DNA of 64,000 nucleotides from Microbaculum marinum (GTDB lineage Bacteria > Pseudomonadota > Alphaproteobacteria > Rhizobiales > Tepidamorphaceae), in NCBI RefSeq assembly GCF_042646165.1, contig NZ_JBHRTC010000008.1; one strand, given 5' to 3'. Both the position numbers and the translations under genes were made by a program. Of this stretch, positions 62,473 through 64,000 are shown in pieces. How positions within the stretch are numbered: the first letter of the stretch is position 1; each line of letters begins with the position of its first letter. Under the pieces are notes generated by a model, which was not told where the DNA came from, searched no databases, and worked only from the letters and a program-made list of their open reading frames with translations.

Positions 62473-63219
62473 ATGCCGACCACCTCGAGTGCCTTCCGGC
62501 CGCTGCGGCCGCCGCGCAACCTGACCAGCGAGCTGATCACCCGCCTCACCGACGAGATCACCGCGGGCAACCTTGCGCCCGGCACCAGGCTCCCCACCGA
62601 ACAGGAGATGATGGCCACGTTCGGCGTCAGCCGCACGGTGGTGCGCGAGGCGATCGCCGTGCTGCGGGCCGAAGGCCTGGTCGAGACGCGGCAGGGATCG
62701 GGCGCCTTCGTCTCCGTCGATCCCGGCCGCAGGCCGTTCCGGATCGATCCCGAGGGACTGCAGTCGCTCGCCGAGGTGCTGAACGTCATGGAACTGCGCA
62801 TCGCCGTGGAGAGCGAGGCGGCGGGGCTCGCCGCCGAGCGGCGCACCAAGGCGGACCTGGCCCGAATGGACCGGACGATCGCCGCCTTCCGCAAGGCGAT
62901 CGAGCGCGGCGAGACGGCGGTAGACGCGGACTACGACTTCCACGCCGCCATCGGCCGGGCGACCGGAAACACCTACTTTTCGCAGTTCCTGGGCTTCCTC
63001 GGCCGCTTCATCATTCCGCGGCAGACGATCCACGTCGACGCCGAGGACGCCGATAGCCGCAGGCAATACCTGGAAGGCGTGCTGAAGGAGCACCTGGAGA
63101 TCCGCCGGACCATCGGCGACGGCGAGATGATCGCCGCCCGCGCGGCGATGCGCACCCATCTCGAGCACGGCGTCCAGCGCTACAAGCGCCTGGCCGGCCA
63201 GTCCGCCGCGCGCCGCTAG
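62473..63219 (+). CDS. FadR-subfamily GntR transcriptional regulator
   Basis: A 248-aa regulator with GntR winged helix (NLTSELITRLTDEITAGNLAPGTRLPTEQEMMATFGVSRTVVREAIAVLRAEGLVETRQGSGAFV) and FCD effector domain with metal-site Asp/His residues (DYDFHAAIGRATGN, HLEIRRTIGDGEMIAARAAMRTHLEHG). Immediately follows the TRAP genes. Likely ligand is a sugar acid, and likely target is the palindrome at 59313-59331 in the divergent promoter. Confidence 0.92.
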   Translation: MPTTSSAFRPLRPPRNLTSELITRLTDEITAGNLAPGTRLPTEQEMMATFGVSRTVVREAIAVLRAEGLVETRQGSGAFVSVDPGRRPFRIDPEGLQSLAEVLNVMELRIAVESEAAGLAAERRTKADLARMDRTIAAFRKAIERGETAVDADYDFHAAIGRATGNTYFSQFLGFLGRFIIPRQTIHVDAEDADSRRQYLEGVLKEHLEIRRTIGDGEMIAARAAMRTHLEHGVQRYKRLAGQSAARR

Positions 63220-63299
63220 GCTCCGATGACCTGCGGCGACTTGCGGGCACCGCACCGCCGGGCCATGGTGTGCCCCGCCGCGCCTGACAGGGACGCCAC

Positions 63300-64000
63300 A
63301 TGCCGCTGCCAGTTGATCGCCTGAAAGGCTCGATACCGCCGCTCGTCACGCCGTTTCGCGGCGGCGAGGTCGACCATGACGCCTATGCACGCCTGGTCGA
63401 GATGCAGGTCGAGGGCGGATCGCACGGGATGCTCGTCAACGGCACGACCTCCGAGCCTGCCTCGCTGACGACCGAGGAGCGGAACCGCACGGTCGACACC
63501 GCGGTCGCCGCCGCGGCCGGCCGCTTCCCCGTCGTCGCCGCGACCGGGTCGCAGTCGATCTGGGAAACCCGGCTGCTGACCGACCACGCGGTCGAGGCCG
63601 GCGCCGACGCCGTGCTGATCGTCACGCCCTACTACACGCGGCCGCCGCAGCGCGGCATGGTGGAATACTACCTGGAGGTCACCCGCGACGTCCCCGTCCC
63701 CTGGATGATCTATCACATCCCCGGCCGCACAGCCGTCTCGGTCACCCTCGACACGGTGCGGGAGCTGAAGGAGAAGTCGCCGACCTTCGTCGGCATGAAG
63801 CACGCCTCTCCGGACCTCGATTTCGTCTCCGACTGCCTGGCGGCGGTCGGCGAGGACTTCCGCATCTTCGTCGGCCTCGAGCACCTGTCCTTTCCGATGA
63901 TGACGGTCGGCGCCTGCGGCCTGATGAACGCCGTCGGCAACATCCGGCCGACGGACCTCGCCGAACTCTGCGAAGCCGTCTGGGCGGGCGACCTGAAGGC
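63300..64000 (+). CDS. Second DapA-family aldolase/dehydratase (3' end cut off)
   Basis: About 233 codons of a class I aldolase-fold enzyme run off the right edge. LVNGTTSEPASLTTEER is the substrate loop (GTTSE), IYHIPGRTAVS holds the Tyr and FVGMKHASPDLDF the Schiff-base Lys. The protein differs from the first DapA-family member in this cluster. The family includes 2-keto-3-deoxy-sugar-acid lyases and KDG dehydratase-like enzymes. The start MPLPVDRLKGSIPPLVTPF is typical. Confidence 0.88.
   Translation, partial: MPLPVDRLKGSIPPLVTPFRGGEVDHDAYARLVEMQVEGGSHGMLVNGTTSEPASLTTEERNRTVDTAVAAAAGRFPVVAATGSQSIWETRLLTDHAVEAGADAVLIVTPYYTRPPQRGMVEYYLEVTRDVPVPWMIYHIPGRTAVSVTLDTVRELKEKSPTFVGMKHASPDLDFVSDCLAAVGEDFRIFVGLEHLSFPMMTVGACGLMNAVGNIRPTDLAELCEAVWAGDLK

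Overview
The window is a GC-rich bacterial chromosome segment. Gene content and order point to an alphaproteobacterium of the Hyphomicrobiales (Rhizobiales): rph-rdgB-hemW divergent from hrcA-grpE, dnaK-dnaJ-pmtA-like-pyrF-dapB, coaBC-dut, ubiE-ubiB divergent from mutM, then enoyl-CoA hydratase-rpsT-dnaA-dnaN-recF-gyrB. The species cannot be named from the sequence alone. No rRNA, tRNA, CRISPR array, insertion sequence or prophage was seen.

Layout. 0-16.5 kb is housekeeping: hemW (cut by the left edge), rdgB, rph, hrcA, grpE, two small envelope genes with EcfG-like stress promoters, alkB, a PLP decarboxylase, dnaK and dnaJ (heat-shock type promoters lie before grpE and dnaK), a phospholipid N-methyltransferase, a flavin reductase, pyrF, dapB, a decayed DUF2259 gene and an MFS transporter. 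16.5-18.5 kb holds two small regulator operons (ArsR plus SRPBCC; MarR plus DUF1398), each with clear palindromic operators. 18.6-37 kb is the cysK, dut-coaBC-ubiB-ubiE, mutM, rpsT, dnaA, dnaN, recF, gyrB core. Odd points here are a rhodanese gene overlapping dnaA, an 11-bp-phased DnaA-box-like array between dnaA and dnaN, and an orphan membrane protein gene between recF and gyrB.

37-64 kb is metabolic accessory DNA. pcaIJ-pcaHG with a divergent IclR regulator encodes part of the protocatechuate/beta-ketoadipate route. A MocR regulator follows, facing a DUF1127 gene, then two membrane-associated stress-type genes. Next comes a TRAP transporter plus BKACE-family enzyme plus quinone reductase operon, divergent from a DUF6282 amidohydrolase. 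Its substrate is unknown and it is the best candidate here for an undescribed catabolic route. The last 11 kb is a sugar-acid cluster: a uronate-dehydrogenase-like enzyme, a galactarolactone-isomerase-like amidohydrolase, an HpcH/HpaI aldolase, two DapA-family lyases, two dehydrogenases, a second TRAP transporter, and IclR and FadR-type regulators. A palindrome in the divergent promoter suits the FadR-type protein.

All identifications come from reading sequence motifs and recalled family features. No database search was run, and promoter, operator and hairpin calls are by eye.
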